This document shows positions 1 to 10,728 of a stretch of 64,000 nt of DNA, piece after piece. Made by a program: the position numbers and the translations under genes. The stretch spans positions 1,441,501 through 1,505,500 of the forward strand of contig NZ_CP029353.1 of NCBI RefSeq assembly GCF_003130795.1. The letters run 5' to 3'. Numbering within the stretch: the first letter of the stretch is position 1; each line of letters opens with the position of its first letter. The stretch comes from Azospirillum thermophilum. Its GTDB lineage: Bacteria; Pseudomonadota; Alphaproteobacteria; Azospirillales; Azospirillaceae. Under the pieces are notes generated by a model. It had not been told where the DNA came from. It was given only the letters and a program-made list of their open reading frames with translations, and searched no databases.

Positions 1-496
1 CGTGGTCGAGCAGTTCCAGGATGCCGAGCACCGGCGCGTTGACGTAGCAGAAGCCGCTGGCCCGCGCCGGGCGGCCGTGATGGGTGCCGCCGGCGGGGGA
101 ATAGACGGTATCGGCCTGCCCGCGCAGCAGCAGCCTCGCCGCCAGCAGGGCGGAGCCGGCCCCGGTGGCCGGCCGCCGGTACATCTCCGGGAAGACGGGA
201 TTCTCGAGCCGGCCGAGGTTGTAGCGCTCCCCCGTCGCGGCATCGACGTGCTGTGCCGCCTCGGCCCGCCGCAGCGCCTCGACATAGTCGGGGGCATGGA
301 AGCGGGCCAGTTCCCGCGGGGTCGCCATCGGGGTATCGAGATAAACGGCCTCCTCCAGCCAGCCCATCGCCCGGCTGAGGTCGATGGCGGTCGAGACGCG
401 CGGGATCGACAGCGGGTGCTTCGTCCCGTAGGACGAGCCGCGATAGATCTCGCTGCCGATGAAGACGGGGCGGTCGAGGGGCGTCGGGCGGGTCAT
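1..496 (-). CDS. Histone deacetylase / acetoin-utilization family protein, 5' part only
   Basis: The reverse strand from an ATG at 496 stays open to the window edge, giving about 165 residues of N-terminus with the rest outside. The translation contains the family's N-terminal pattern HPLSIPRVS, the HAPDYVEALR helix, and the active-site stretch GGTHHGRPARASGFCYVN, whose His-His pair is the catalytic dyad of zinc-dependent deacetylases. In bacteria these enzymes deacetylate acetyl-lysine, acetylpolyamines or related amides; the substrate cannot be told here. It is transcribed divergently from the DUF1194 gene. The family call is firm; the exact subfamily (AcuC-like versus acetylpolyamine amidohydrolase) is not. 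Confidence 0.85.
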   Translation of the reverse strand, partial: MTRPTPLDRPVFIGSEIYRGSSYGTKHPLSIPRVSTAIDLSRAMGWLEEAVYLDTPMATPRELARFHAPDYVEALRRAEAAQHVDAATGERYNLGRLENPVFPEMYRRPATGAGSALLAARLLLRGQADTVYSPAGGTHHGRPARASGFCYVNAPVLGILELLDH

Positions 497-664
497 GCGG
501 GGGTGAAATGGCGCGGTCCCCCATCTCCGTCAATGGGCGAAGCTGTCCGCCCGGACCCTCGACCTGCGGGGAGGGCGCGTCTGTCCATCGGGGTCCGTCC
601 GATGCGTCCCTTGTGCGGATCCGTGCGCATACCGCCAAATGCATCTTTGCCCCGGACAGCTCCC

Positions 665-694
665 TGCCAGAGTGGAGGGTGCCAGAGTGGAGGG
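665..694. repeat. Perfect 15-bp tandem duplication carrying the ribosome binding site
   Basis: The 15-mer TGCCAGAGTGGAGGG occurs twice head to tail (665-679 and 680-694). The second copy places GGAGGG about 6 bases before the ATG at 701, so the duplication copies the Shine-Dalgarno sequence of the downstream gene. Confidence 0.8.
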
Positions 695-700
695 CCGACG

Positions 701-1453
701 ATGCTGGGTTCCCACCATGCCCGACCCGTCCTGCCGGCGGCCGTCCTCCTGGTCCTGGCGGTCGGCGCCTCCCCCCTCCCGGTGCTGGCGGAGGTTCCGG
801 TCGACCTGGAGCTGGTGCTGGCGGTCGATGTCTCGGGCAGCGTCGACCCGGACGAGGCGAAGCTGCAGCGCGACGGCTACATCGCCGCACTGATGAACCC
901 CAAGGTGCAGCAGGCGATCGCCGGCGGCCCCTTCGGCCGGATCGCCGCCACCTATGTCGAGTGGGCCGGCGAGAGCCACCAGCAGGTGATCGTCGGCTGG
1001 ACGGAGCTGGGCGACCGCGCCAGCCTCTCCACCTTCGCCTCGGCGATCGGCGAGGCGCCCTTCACCACCGCCCATTGGACCTCGATCAGCAGCGCCATCG
1101 ACTTCAGCGCCCGGCTGTTCGACGGGAACGGCTTCGAGGGGACGCGGCGGGTGATCGACGTGTCGGGCGACGGCGAGAACAACCGGGGGCGCCCGGCCGA
1201 ATGGGCGCGGGACGAGGCGGTGGCGCGCGGCATCACCATCAACGGGCTGCCGATCCTGAACGACCGGCCCAACCCGCTGGGCGGCCTCGCGCCCATCGAC
1301 CTGGAACGCTACTACCGCGCCAACGTGATCGGCGGCCCCGGCGCCTTCCTGGTCCCCGCCGGCGACTTCGGCGCCTTCGCCGAGGCGATCCTGAACAAGC
1401 TGCTGCTGGAGATTTCCAACGCCCCGCCGGGCACCGACGTGGCGCAGCGATAG
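701..1453 (+). CDS. DUF1194 domain protein, secreted von Willebrand factor A-like
   Basis: A 250-residue protein starting at the ATG at 701, preceded by GGAGGG. An open frame extends far upstream, but it lacks a signal peptide and is antisense to the preceding gene. Residues 1-30 form a signal peptide (hydrophobic PAAVLLVLAVGAS, then an Ala cleavage site). The mature part begins VDLELVLAVDVSGSVD, whose DxSxS is the MIDAS metal-binding motif of vWA folds, and most of the protein matches the DUF1194 family. It is probably periplasmic. Function is unknown, and neighbours give no clue: it is divergent from the deacetylase gene and followed by an independently regulated riboswitch operon. Confidence 0.85.
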   Translation: MLGSHHARPVLPAAVLLVLAVGASPLPVLAEVPVDLELVLAVDVSGSVDPDEAKLQRDGYIAALMNPKVQQAIAGGPFGRIAATYVEWAGESHQQVIVGWTELGDRASLSTFASAIGEAPFTTAHWTSISSAIDFSARLFDGNGFEGTRRVIDVSGDGENNRGRPAEWARDEAVARGITINGLPILNDRPNPLGGLAPIDLERYYRANVIGGPGAFLVPAGDFGAFAEAILNKLLLEISNAPPGTDVAQR

Positions 1454-1503
1454 GGCAGCCGCGCTCTTGCCCATCGGCGCGCGACGCGCCATAGTCGCTG
1501 CCT

Positions 1504-1596
1504 TCACTGGGGGGAGCCGATGGTCGGCTGAGAGGTCCCACGTCCGGGACGACCCCTGGAACCTGATCCGGTTCACACCGGCGTAGGGATCAGTGA
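1504..1596 (+). promoter_or_regulatory. TPP riboswitch (THI element)
   Basis: The conserved thi-box features are all present: GGCTGAGA at 1526-1533, ACCTGATCCGG from 1561 and GCGTAGGGA at 1581-1589. The outer P1 helix is closed by TCACTG (1504-1509) pairing with CAGTGA (1591-1596). The aptamer ends only four bases before the ATG at 1601, and the only purine-rich candidate ribosome site (GGGA, 1586-1589) lies inside it. Thiamine pyrophosphate binding should therefore block translation initiation directly. The regulated genes are a thiamine-precursor ABC transporter, which agrees with the ligand. Confidence 0.95.
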
Positions 1597-1600
1597 GCGC

Positions 1601-2362
1601 ATGACCATCCTGACGCCGCCCGCGGCGGTCCTTCCTCCCCTGTCCGTCACCGTGTCCGCGGCCCGCCTGACCTATGGCGGGACGCTGCTGTTCGGCGATG
1701 TCGCGCTCCATCTGGAAGGCGGCGCCACCACCTGCCTGCTGGGGCCGAGCGGGGTGGGCAAGACCACGCTGCTGCGCCTGATCGCCGGACTGGCCGAGCC
1801 GGAGCCGCCGACCCTCGTCGAGGCGGGCGACGGGGCGCCGCTGGCCGGGCGGGTCGCCTACATGGCGCAGCAGGATCTGCTGCTGCCCTGGCTGTCGGTG
1901 CTGGACAACGTGCTGCTGGGCAGCCGGCTGCGCCGGGAACGGCCGCGGCCCGAGCGGGTCGAGCGGGCGCGCGCGCTCCTGGAGCGTGTCGGCCTCGGCG
2001 GCCGGGAGGGCGACCGGCCGGCCACCCTGTCGGGCGGTCAGCGGCAGCGGGTGGCGCTCGCCCGCACGCTGGTCGAGGACCGGCCCGTGGTGCTGATGGA
2101 CGAACCCTTCTCCTCGCTCGACGCGCTGACCCGGCTCAAGCTTCAGGAGACGGCGGCGGAGACGCTGGCCGGGCGCACGGTGCTGATGGTGACCCACGAC
2201 CCGCTGGAGGCGCTGCGGCTCGGCCACCGGATCCATGTGATGACCGGCCGGCCGGCCGGCATCGGCCCGGCGCTGGAGCCGCCCGGACCGCCGCCGCGCC
2301 CGGTGGACGACACCGCGCTCCTCGCCCTGCAGGCGGAACTGCTGCGGAGGCTTGCCGGATGA
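1601..2362 (+). CDS. thiZ: ABC transporter ATP-binding protein, thiamine precursor (HMP) uptake
   Basis: A 253-residue ATPase of the nitrate/sulfonate/thiamine-precursor class. The Walker A GPSGVGKT is at residues 48-55, the signature LSGGQRQR at 143-150, and Walker B VVLMDEP at 163-169 followed by SSLD. It powers import through the permease encoded next (4-bp ATGA overlap). The TPP riboswitch immediately upstream and the ThiY-type binding protein two genes on identify the substrate as a pyrimidine precursor of thiamine rather than sulfonate or nitrate. The start is fixed by the riboswitch, which ends just before it. Confidence 0.9.
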   Translation: MTILTPPAAVLPPLSVTVSAARLTYGGTLLFGDVALHLEGGATTCLLGPSGVGKTTLLRLIAGLAEPEPPTLVEAGDGAPLAGRVAYMAQQDLLLPWLSVLDNVLLGSRLRRERPRPERVERARALLERVGLGGREGDRPATLSGGQRQRVALARTLVEDRPVVLMDEPFSSLDALTRLKLQETAAETLAGRTVLMVTHDPLEALRLGHRIHVMTGRPAGIGPALEPPGPPPRPVDDTALLALQAELLRRLAG

Positions 2363-3132
2363 CGGCGCTGCTGCGCGGCGCCGTGACGGCCGCGGTTCTG
2401 CTCGGGCTGTGGCAGGCGGTGGTGACGCTGACCGGCCTGCCCCGCTTCATCCTGCCGGGTCCCCTGCTGGTGGCGGACGCCCTGCAGCGGCAGGCGCCGC
2501 TGCTGCTGGGCCATGCGCTGACCACGCTGGCGGAAATGCTGCTGGGGCTGCTGTTCGGCGTGGCGCTGGGGATGGCGAGCGCGCTGGCGCTGGCGAGTTT
2601 CCGCACGGCGCGGCGCTGGCTGATGCCCGTGCTGGTGGTCAGCCAGGCGATCCCGGTCTTCGCGCTCGCCCCGCTGCTGGTGCTGTGGCTCGGCTACGGC
2701 ATGGCCTCCAAGGTCGCGATGGCGACGCTGATCATCTATTTCCCGGTGACGACGGCCCTGTTCGACGGGCTGCGGCGCACCGATCCCGGCTGGCTGGATC
2801 TTGCCCGTACGATGGGGGCGAGCCCGCGGGCCACGCTGCTGACCATCCGGCTGCCGGCCGCCCTTCCCGCCTTCTGGTCCGGGCTGCGGGTCGCCGCCGC
2901 CGTGGCGCCCATCGGGGCGGTGATCGGCGAGTGGGTCGGCTCCTCCTCCGGCCTCGGCTATCTGATGCTGCACGCCAACGCGCGGATGCAGATCGACCTG
3001 CTGTTCGCGGCGCTGCTGATCCTCGGCCTCTGCGCGGTGGCGCTCTATGCCGCCGTCGATGCGCTGGGCCGCCGCGTCCTTCCCTGGCTTCCCGATACGC
3101 AACCTGCTGAAGACAAAGGACCGACCCGATGA
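2359..3132 (+). CDS. thiX: ABC transporter permease, thiamine precursor (HMP) uptake
   Basis: A 257-residue inner-membrane protein of the BPD_transp_1 fold. It has about six hydrophobic segments, and the cytoplasmic EAA-type loop is visible around LARTMGASPRATLLTIRLPAA, which docks the ATPase. It overlaps the ATPase gene by 4 bp and the binding-protein gene by 4 bp, so the three are translationally coupled in the order ATPase-permease-binding protein. Assignment to thiamine-precursor transport comes from the riboswitch and the neighbour, since the permease sequence alone does not distinguish substrates in this family. Confidence 0.88.
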   Translation: MTALLRGAVTAAVLLGLWQAVVTLTGLPRFILPGPLLVADALQRQAPLLLGHALTTLAEMLLGLLFGVALGMASALALASFRTARRWLMPVLVVSQAIPVFALAPLLVLWLGYGMASKVAMATLIIYFPVTTALFDGLRRTDPGWLDLARTMGASPRATLLTIRLPAALPAFWSGLRVAAAVAPIGAVIGEWVGSSSGLGYLMLHANARMQIDLLFAALLILGLCAVALYAAVDALGRRVLPWLPDTQPAEDKGPTR

Positions 3133-4070
3133 AACGGACGTTCGCAGCCGCGGCGTTTGCCACCGGACTTCTCGCCAGCCTGCCGGCCCTGGCCCAGGAC
3201 AAGCTGAGCGTGATGCTCGACTGGTTCGTGAACCCCGACCATGCCCCGCTGGTGGTGGCGCAGGAGTTGGGCTTCTTCAAGGAGGCCGGACTGGAGGTGG
3301 AGCTGACCGCCCCGGCGGACCCGAACGACCCGCCGAAGCTGGTCGCCGCCGGCAGGAGCGACCTCGCCATCTCGTACCAGCCGCAGCTCATCGTGCAGGT
3401 GGACGAGGGGCTGCCGCTGGTGCGCGTCGGCACGCTGGTCTCGACGCCGCTGAACTCGGTCGTCGTGCTGCGTGACGGGCCGATCAAGACGATGAAGGAC
3501 CTGAAGGGCCGCAAGGTCGGCTTCTCGGTCGGCGGGTTCGAGGATGCGCTCCTCGGCGCCATGCTGGAGAAGCACGGGCTGAGCCTGAAGGACGTGCAGC
3601 TCGTGAACGTGAACTTCTCGCTGTCGCCCTCCATCCTCTCGGGACAGGTCGACGCGGTGGTCGGCGCCTTCCGGAACTTCGAGCTGAACCAGATGGAGAT
3701 CGAGAAGCATCCCGGCCGCGCCTTCTACCCGGAGGAGGAGGGCGTGCCGCCCTATGACGAGCTGATCGTCGTCGCGCACCAGGACAAGACCGCCGATCCG
3801 CGCATCAAGCGCTTCCTGGACGCGGTGGAGCGGGCGACGCTCTACATCCTGAACCACCCGGAGGAGGCGCAGGCGGCCTTCGTGAAGGGCCGTCCGGAGT
3901 TGAACGACGAGCTGAACCGCCGCGCCTGGGCCGATACGCTGCCGCGCTTCTCCCACAGCCCGGCCGCGCTGGACGCCGCCCGCTACACCCGCTTCGCCGA
4001 GTTCCTCAAGGCGCGCGGCCTGATCAAGGCGGTCCAGCCGGTGGAACGCTACGCGGTGGTGGTGAAGTAG
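3129..4070 (+). CDS. thiY: ABC transporter substrate-binding protein, thiamine precursor (ThiY/NMT1-THI5 family)
   Basis: A 313-residue periplasmic protein. Residues 1-22 are a signal peptide ending ALA, and the mature protein starts QDKLSVMLDWFVNPDHAPLVVAQE. That opening, with the WFVNPDHAP segment, is typical of the NMT1/THI5-like family that binds hydroxymethylpyrimidine or its N-formyl aminopyrimidine degradation product. It is the last gene of the riboswitch operon. The family and pathway call is strong; which pyrimidine it binds is inferred. Confidence 0.9.
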   Translation: MKRTFAAAAFATGLLASLPALAQDKLSVMLDWFVNPDHAPLVVAQELGFFKEAGLEVELTAPADPNDPPKLVAAGRSDLAISYQPQLIVQVDEGLPLVRVGTLVSTPLNSVVVLRDGPIKTMKDLKGRKVGFSVGGFEDALLGAMLEKHGLSLKDVQLVNVNFSLSPSILSGQVDAVVGAFRNFELNQMEIEKHPGRAFYPEEEGVPPYDELIVVAHQDKTADPRIKRFLDAVERATLYILNHPEEAQAAFVKGRPELNDELNRRAWADTLPRFSHSPAALDAARYTRFAEFLKARGLIKAVQPVERYAVVVK

Positions 4071-4152
4071 GAAGCTCCGGCGGCGGCCGTTGCCAAGCGG
4101 CCCCGCCAGACGTTACCTATGCGCAAGCGGAATCCCCCAAGCGAGCGATACC

Positions 4153-4977
4153 ATGTCGATCAAGACCATCCTGCTGCACATGGCGAATGACGACCGGCAC
4201 GCGGCCCGCCTGGAGGCGGCCGTGGCGCTCGCCAAGCGGTTCGACGCCTTCGTCGAGGTGCTGTATGTCGCGACGCCGGTAAGCATGCCGGCGGCGGCGA
4301 CCGGGCGCGCCGCCTCCTACGGCTACATCGCCGAGGCGACCGCCATCGCCCACGAGAGGGCCGAGCAGATCGAACGGGAGGTGCGGCAGGCGCTCGCCGG
4401 CTGCTCCTTCTCCTGGACGGTCGAGGAGGGCGACCATGTCGCCCTGCTGGCCGAGCGGGCGACCTATGCCGACCTCGCCATCGTGGCGCAGTCCGGCGCC
4501 GAGGAGGGCGGCGAGCGCATCGCCCTGCATGTGCCGGACCGGCTGCCGCTGGAGACCGCCTGTCCCACCCTGGTGCTGCCGCCGGCCTTCAAGGCGGGGA
4601 TGACGATGGGCGAGCACGTCTTGGTCGCCTGGAAGAACACGCGGGAATCGACCCACGCCGTGCGCAACGCCATGCCCTTCCTGCAGGCGGCGACCAAGGT
4701 GACGGTCCTGACCATCGACCCGCCGAACCATCGCGGCGACAGCGGCCGTGACCTGATGGTCTGGCTGGAGCGGCACGGGGTGCGCAGCCACCACCAGGCC
4801 AACATCGCCCATGGCGGCGACGTCGGCGACCTGATCCTGACCTGTGCCGCCGACCTCGGTGCCGACCTGCTGGTCATGGGGGCCTACGGCCACTCCCGCC
4901 TGCGCGAGATGGTGCTGGGCGGTGCGACCCGCACGGTGCTGGCGAAGCTGCACCTGCCGGCCCTGATGTCCCACTGA
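4153..4977 (+). CDS. Universal stress protein, two tandem UspA domains
   Basis: A 274-residue cytoplasmic protein of two Usp domains, roughly 1-140 and 150-274. The second ends with the nucleotide-binding signature GAYGHSRLREMVLGGATRTVL (G-x2-G-x9-G-G-x-T), so it probably binds ATP; the first domain lacks a clear copy. Upstream reading-frame extension to 4090 is ignored because the family starts at MSIKTILLHM. The gene is separate from the thiamine operon (82-bp gap) and is followed by a strong hairpin. The physiological role is not evident. Confidence 0.88.
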   Translation: MSIKTILLHMANDDRHAARLEAAVALAKRFDAFVEVLYVATPVSMPAAATGRAASYGYIAEATAIAHERAEQIEREVRQALAGCSFSWTVEEGDHVALLAERATYADLAIVAQSGAEEGGERIALHVPDRLPLETACPTLVLPPAFKAGMTMGEHVLVAWKNTRESTHAVRNAMPFLQAATKVTVLTIDPPNHRGDSGRDLMVWLERHGVRSHHQANIAHGGDVGDLILTCAADLGADLLVMGAYGHSRLREMVLGGATRTVLAKLHLPALMSH

Positions 4978-4980
4978 GAA

Positions 4981-5004
4981 GAGGCCGCGCGGGCGCGCGG
5001 CCTC
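4981..5004. terminator. GC-rich hairpin between convergent genes
   Basis: A perfect 10-bp stem, GAGGCCGCGC pairing with GCGCGGCCTC, with a 4-base loop lies between the convergent Usp and inositol-phosphatase genes. There is no T-run on the plus side and only a weak TTCTC on the minus side, so it is a plausible but not canonical bidirectional terminator. Confidence 0.55.
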
Positions 5005-5017
5005 ACCCTCCCGTCCG

Positions 5018-5827
5018 TTATCCCAGAAGCTGCCGGCGCAGGGCCTGCCAGCTCGCCTCGTCCGGGGCGAGCAGCAGCGTGCCGCCGGTCAGCGTCGGGC
5101 TGTAGGGCGATCCGTCGGCGAGCGCGGAATAGCCGCCGGCCTCGGCATGCAGCAGGACGCCGGCCGCATGGTCCCACGGCATCAGCCGGTGATAGAGCGA
5201 ATAGTGCGAGCGCCCTTCCAGAAGCCGCAGATACTCCTGCGCGGCGCTCGACAGGCAGACCTTCTCGCCGAGCCCCTTCACCCCCTCGTCGACCCTGGCC
5301 GCCACCTCGGGCGCGCAGAAGCGGGTGGAGGCCGCCCCCACCATTCCGGACAGCGGGGCGGCCGGGGCGACATGGACGCGCCGGCCGTCGAGCATGGCGC
5401 CCTGCCCGGCCACCGCGGTCGCCATGCGTCCGTCGAGCGGGTCATGAATCCAGCCGGCCAGCGTGCGGCCGCCCTGGACGAGGGCGACGATCACCGCGAA
5501 AAGCGGGCGGCCCTGGGCGAAGTTCAGCGTGCCGTCGACCGGGTCGATGATCCAGACCGGCGCGTCGCCATGGACGCGGTCGAGCACGCGCTCGTCCTGC
5601 GAGGCGGCCTCTTCGCCCAGCACGGTGCTGCCGGGCAGCAGGCCGGCCAGCAGCGGCGTCAGGGCGCGCTCGCCCGCCTCGTCGGCCAGCGTCACGAGAT
5701 CCATCGGCCCGGTCTTCTCCCGCACCCCGGCATTGGCGAGGTCGTGGAAATACGGGAGGATCTCGGTCTTCGCCACCTCGCGGATCAGGGCGGAGACCTT
5801 GTCGATGTCGGGAAGGGCAATGCTCAT
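5018..5827 (-). CDS. Inositol monophosphatase family protein
   Basis: A 269-residue enzyme of the Mg-dependent IMPase/FIG superfamily. Metal-binding motifs are visible: GEEAAS near residue 76 and WIIDPVDGTLNF near residue 96, with the third (PWDHAAG) near residue 221. Substrates in this family include inositol-1-phosphate, histidinol phosphate and PAP, and the sequence alone does not choose between them. The start at 5827 overlaps the stop of the upstream proline-rich gene (ATGA), indicating a three-gene operon with it and the short hypothetical gene before it. Confidence 0.88.
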   Translation of the reverse strand: MSIALPDIDKVSALIREVAKTEILPYFHDLANAGVREKTGPMDLVTLADEAGERALTPLLAGLLPGSTVLGEEAASQDERVLDRVHGDAPVWIIDPVDGTLNFAQGRPLFAVIVALVQGGRTLAGWIHDPLDGRMATAVAGQGAMLDGRRVHVAPAAPLSGMVGAASTRFCAPEVAARVDEGVKGLGEKVCLSSAAQEYLRLLEGRSHYSLYHRLMPWDHAAGVLLHAEAGGYSALADGSPYSPTLTGGTLLLAPDEASWQALRRQLLG

Positions 5828-6486
5828 TTCGGTTTTTGTCCGGGTTTGGCTGATTTGCTGTCGAGACGCAGCGTCGCGCTGCCGTCGGAGGGCGGGTCGC
5901 CGAGCAGCACCTTGCCGTCCAGCCCGCTCTCCTTGAGCGCGCGGGCAAGGGCGTCGTAGGTGGCGCGGTCGGCTTCCGGCTGGGGAGCCGGCGGCGGGGC
6001 GGGCGGCGGACCACCCTTGGCGGGCTCGCGCGGGGCGGTGGGATCGGGAGGACCGGGCGGAGGAGGCGGCGGTGCCGTCTTCGCCTCCTTGGTCTCCGGA
6101 GGCGCCTCCGGCTCGGGGGGCGGGGGCGGCGGGCGCCAGGTGCGGAAGCAGTCGGTGAAGGTCGGCAGCTTGCAGTCCTTCAGGATCTCCACCGCGTCGG
6201 GCGCCAGGACCACCGGCTCGGCCGGGGCGGGCGGAACATCCTGCGGGGCCGGGGGAAGCGGATCCTCCGGCGGGTTCTCCAACTCCTCGACATAGCCGGG
6301 CGGAAGGGCCTGCGGCGACGAGGAGACCTGCGGCGCCTGCGCAGCGGGCGCCGGTTGGGCAGCAGCCGGCAGGGCGGCCGGTACAGCGGCGGTCAGCGCG
6401 AGAAGGAGAGGCAGGCAAAGACGCACGAGGACGACCGGAGGAATGGCAGACGCCCTACTATCGCCCCTGACCGCCTCCGCTGTCAC
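5824..6486 (-). CDS. Proline-rich secreted or anchored protein of unknown function
   Basis: A 220-residue protein with a GTG start at 6486 overlapping the previous stop (GTGA). A hydrophobic stretch at about residues 21-43 (VRLCLPLLLALTAAVPAALPAAAQ) is a signal peptide or anchor. It is followed by a low-complexity Pro/Ala/Glu region with poly-Pro runs, interrupted by a short ordered piece carrying two cysteines (KDCKLPTFTDCFRTW), and a C-terminal segment ending in a Lys/Pro tail. I do not recognise a family. The two cysteines could form a disulfide in the periplasm. Its coupling to an inositol-phosphatase-type gene on one side and a small hypothetical gene on the other is unexplained. Confidence 0.65.
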   Translation of the reverse strand: MTAEAVRGDSRASAIPPVVLVRLCLPLLLALTAAVPAALPAAAQPAPAAQAPQVSSSPQALPPGYVEELENPPEDPLPPAPQDVPPAPAEPVVLAPDAVEILKDCKLPTFTDCFRTWRPPPPPPEPEAPPETKEAKTAPPPPPPGPPDPTAPREPAKGGPPPAPPPAPQPEADRATYDALARALKESGLDGKVLLGDPPSDGSATLRLDSKSAKPGQKPK

Positions 6487-6785
6487 GCATCAGGCCGCGC
6501 CGGGTGCCCGGAGCCGTGCGGATGACGCTCGGCGGCAACACTCCAGGCCGCCAGTTCGCGACGGACCGCCGCGATCTTGCTGGCTTCCTGCGGGTTGGTC
6601 TCCCGCTCGCCGGCATCGCCGATGATGCGCAGCAGACGGGCCCGCCCCTCGGCGTCCCTGGACAACTCCTGAATGCGAAGAAGGGCGGCACCGGGAGACA
6701 GCTTCTCCTGCCGGGCGACCAGCGTGACCTGGTCGGCGAGGAAGGCCGTGATCGAAAAATTCGACGGATCGGTATGCAGCCGCAT
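6483..6785 (-). CDS. Short hypothetical protein
   Basis: A 100-residue protein starting at the ATG at 6785, which has a good ribosome site (GGGGGAG about 8 bases upstream on the minus strand). It is mostly helical and soluble with no signal peptide or cysteine cluster; the N-terminal half (FSITAFLADQVTLVARQEKLSPGAALLRIQELSRDAEGRA) looks like a small helical bundle. I do not recognise a family. It is the first gene of an operon with the proline-rich protein and the inositol-phosphatase-family enzyme, each joined by a 4-base overlap. Confidence 0.6.
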   Translation of the reverse strand: MRLHTDPSNFSITAFLADQVTLVARQEKLSPGAALLRIQELSRDAEGRARLLRIIGDAGERETNPQEASKIAAVRRELAAWSVAAERHPHGSGHPARPDA

Positions 6786-6930
6786 TGGCGGTTCTCCCCC
6801 TCTTGGGAACGCCATCGCTCCCTGACTTGATAATCGGGAACGTTCGGGGGAAAGACTACGCCGCTTTGGTCTTAAGTCCACAGACGGATGCGGCGCGGCA
6901 TAGCGCCGCGCCCCTCCTCCATCCAACGGC

Positions 6931-8251
<1,321 letters not shown>

Positions 8252-8265
<14 letters not shown>

Positions 8266-8500
8266 CTTCCTTGGGCGGCTCGAAAAGTTGAATCGGATGT
8301 GCCGGCATCACGGTGGAAATCGCATGCTTGTAGACGAGCTGCGAATGCGCGTCCCGCCGCAGCAGGACGGAGAAGTTGTCGAACCAGGTGATGATCCCCT
8401 GCAGTTTCACGCCGTTCACGAGAAAGACGGTTACGGGAGTCTTGTTCTTGCGGACGTGGTTGAGGAACACGTCCTGCACGTTCTGGCTTTTTTCAGACAT
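8252..8500 (-). CDS. hfq: RNA chaperone Hfq
   Basis: An 82-residue protein. I chose the ATG at 8500 ([18 protein letters not shown]) rather than the in-frame ATG at 8551, because it matches the family N-terminus and has AGGGGG about 9 bases upstream. Sm1 ([22 protein letters not shown]) and the Sm2 YKHAIST motif are intact. Hfq promotes sRNA-mRNA pairing and, in nitrogen-fixing alphaproteobacteria, affects nif expression. It sits downstream of the HAD gene and overlaps hflX. Confidence 0.97.
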
Positions 8501-8563
8501 TAAGTCGCCCCCTTCTTCAATGTTCTTGGGACCGCCGGGAAGACGGTCCACTGCCCGTAGCGG

Positions 8564-9274
8564 TCATGATCTGGACTGCATAGCCACCGTCTCGACAACC
8601 GACTGAACGGATATGGTAATACCACCACGTCCCACCAAGCCGCACAAGGATTCGCAATCGGCATGGCGGTGCGCGGGCGGGAAGCGGCCGAAGCCGCTGC
8701 CCTCGCCGGAGCCTATTAACACCGGAACAAGTCCTGCGCCATGGGCGCATTCCATGTCGATGTCGGCGTCGCCGAGGAACCAGACCTCCGGCCCCGGCGC
8801 GATGCCCGCGGGCTCCAGCGCCATCCGGACGGGTGCGGCGTGCGGCTTGTCGAATTCGGCGTCCTGGGCGCCGACCAGCCGGCCGAAGTAACCGGTCCAG
8901 CCCAGCCGGTCGGCCTCGGCCCGCAGGAAGCGGCCGGTCTTGTTGGACACCACCGCCTGGTAGACCCCGAGCCCGGCGAAGGTCCGCAGCAGCGACTCGG
9001 CGCCGGGCAGCGGGCGGAGATGCTCCAGGTGGTGGTCCGCGAAGTAGCCGTAGAACAGGTCGCGCGCGTCGGTCCAGCGCTCGCCGAAGATGCGCGGGAA
9101 GCTGTCGCGCAGGGACTGCTTGATGCGCTCGCGCGCCTCCTCCTCGCTCCAGGGCGCCTTCCCGAAGGAGACGAGGGCGTGGTTCAGCGCCGCGCGGACG
9201 GTGCCCCAGTTGTCCACCAGGGTGTTGTCCCAGTCGTAGAGGACCGCCCGGGGCAGCGGCATGGTCTCGGTCAA
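8564..9274 (-). CDS. HAD-superfamily hydrolase, phosphoglycolate-phosphatase-like
   Basis: About 236 residues. HAD motif I is DWDNTLVD, motif II is VSNKTG, the motif III lysine is in FDKPHAAP, and motif IV is FLGDADIDMECA. A helical cap domain lies between motifs I and II, typical of subclass I phosphatases. Two starts are possible: a TTG at 9274 with GGAG well placed upstream, or an ATG four codons later at 9262 without a good ribosome site; I favour the TTG weakly. It lies between ntrX and hfq, and its substrate is unknown. Confidence 0.85.
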   Translation of the reverse strand: MTETMPLPRAVLYDWDNTLVDNWGTVRAALNHALVSFGKAPWSEEEARERIKQSLRDSFPRIFGERWTDARDLFYGYFADHHLEHLRPLPGAESLLRTFAGLGVYQAVVSNKTGRFLRAEADRLGWTGYFGRLVGAQDAEFDKPHAAPVRMALEPAGIAPGPEVWFLGDADIDMECAHGAGLVPVLIGSGEGSGFGRFPPAHRHADCESLCGLVGRGGITISVQSVVETVAMQSRS

Positions 9275-9327
9275 AATGCACTCCGCAAGGGTCTAGGCGG
9301 CTGGCGGTTGGCGGCGGCGGGCCGGGC

Positions 9328-10717
<1,390 letters not shown>

Positions 10718-10728
<11 letters not shown>

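Noticed and set aside
2..700. N-terminal extension of the DUF1194 reading frame to base 2
   Set aside because: It would place a signal peptide in mid-protein and is antisense to the deacetylase-family gene; the ATG at 701 has a strong ribosome site.
530..2236. A 568-codon open frame antisense to DUF1194 and thiZ
   Set aside because: It runs opposite to recognisable genes and through the riboswitch, has Arg/Gln/His-rich composition typical of antisense frames in GC-rich DNA, and shows no domain.
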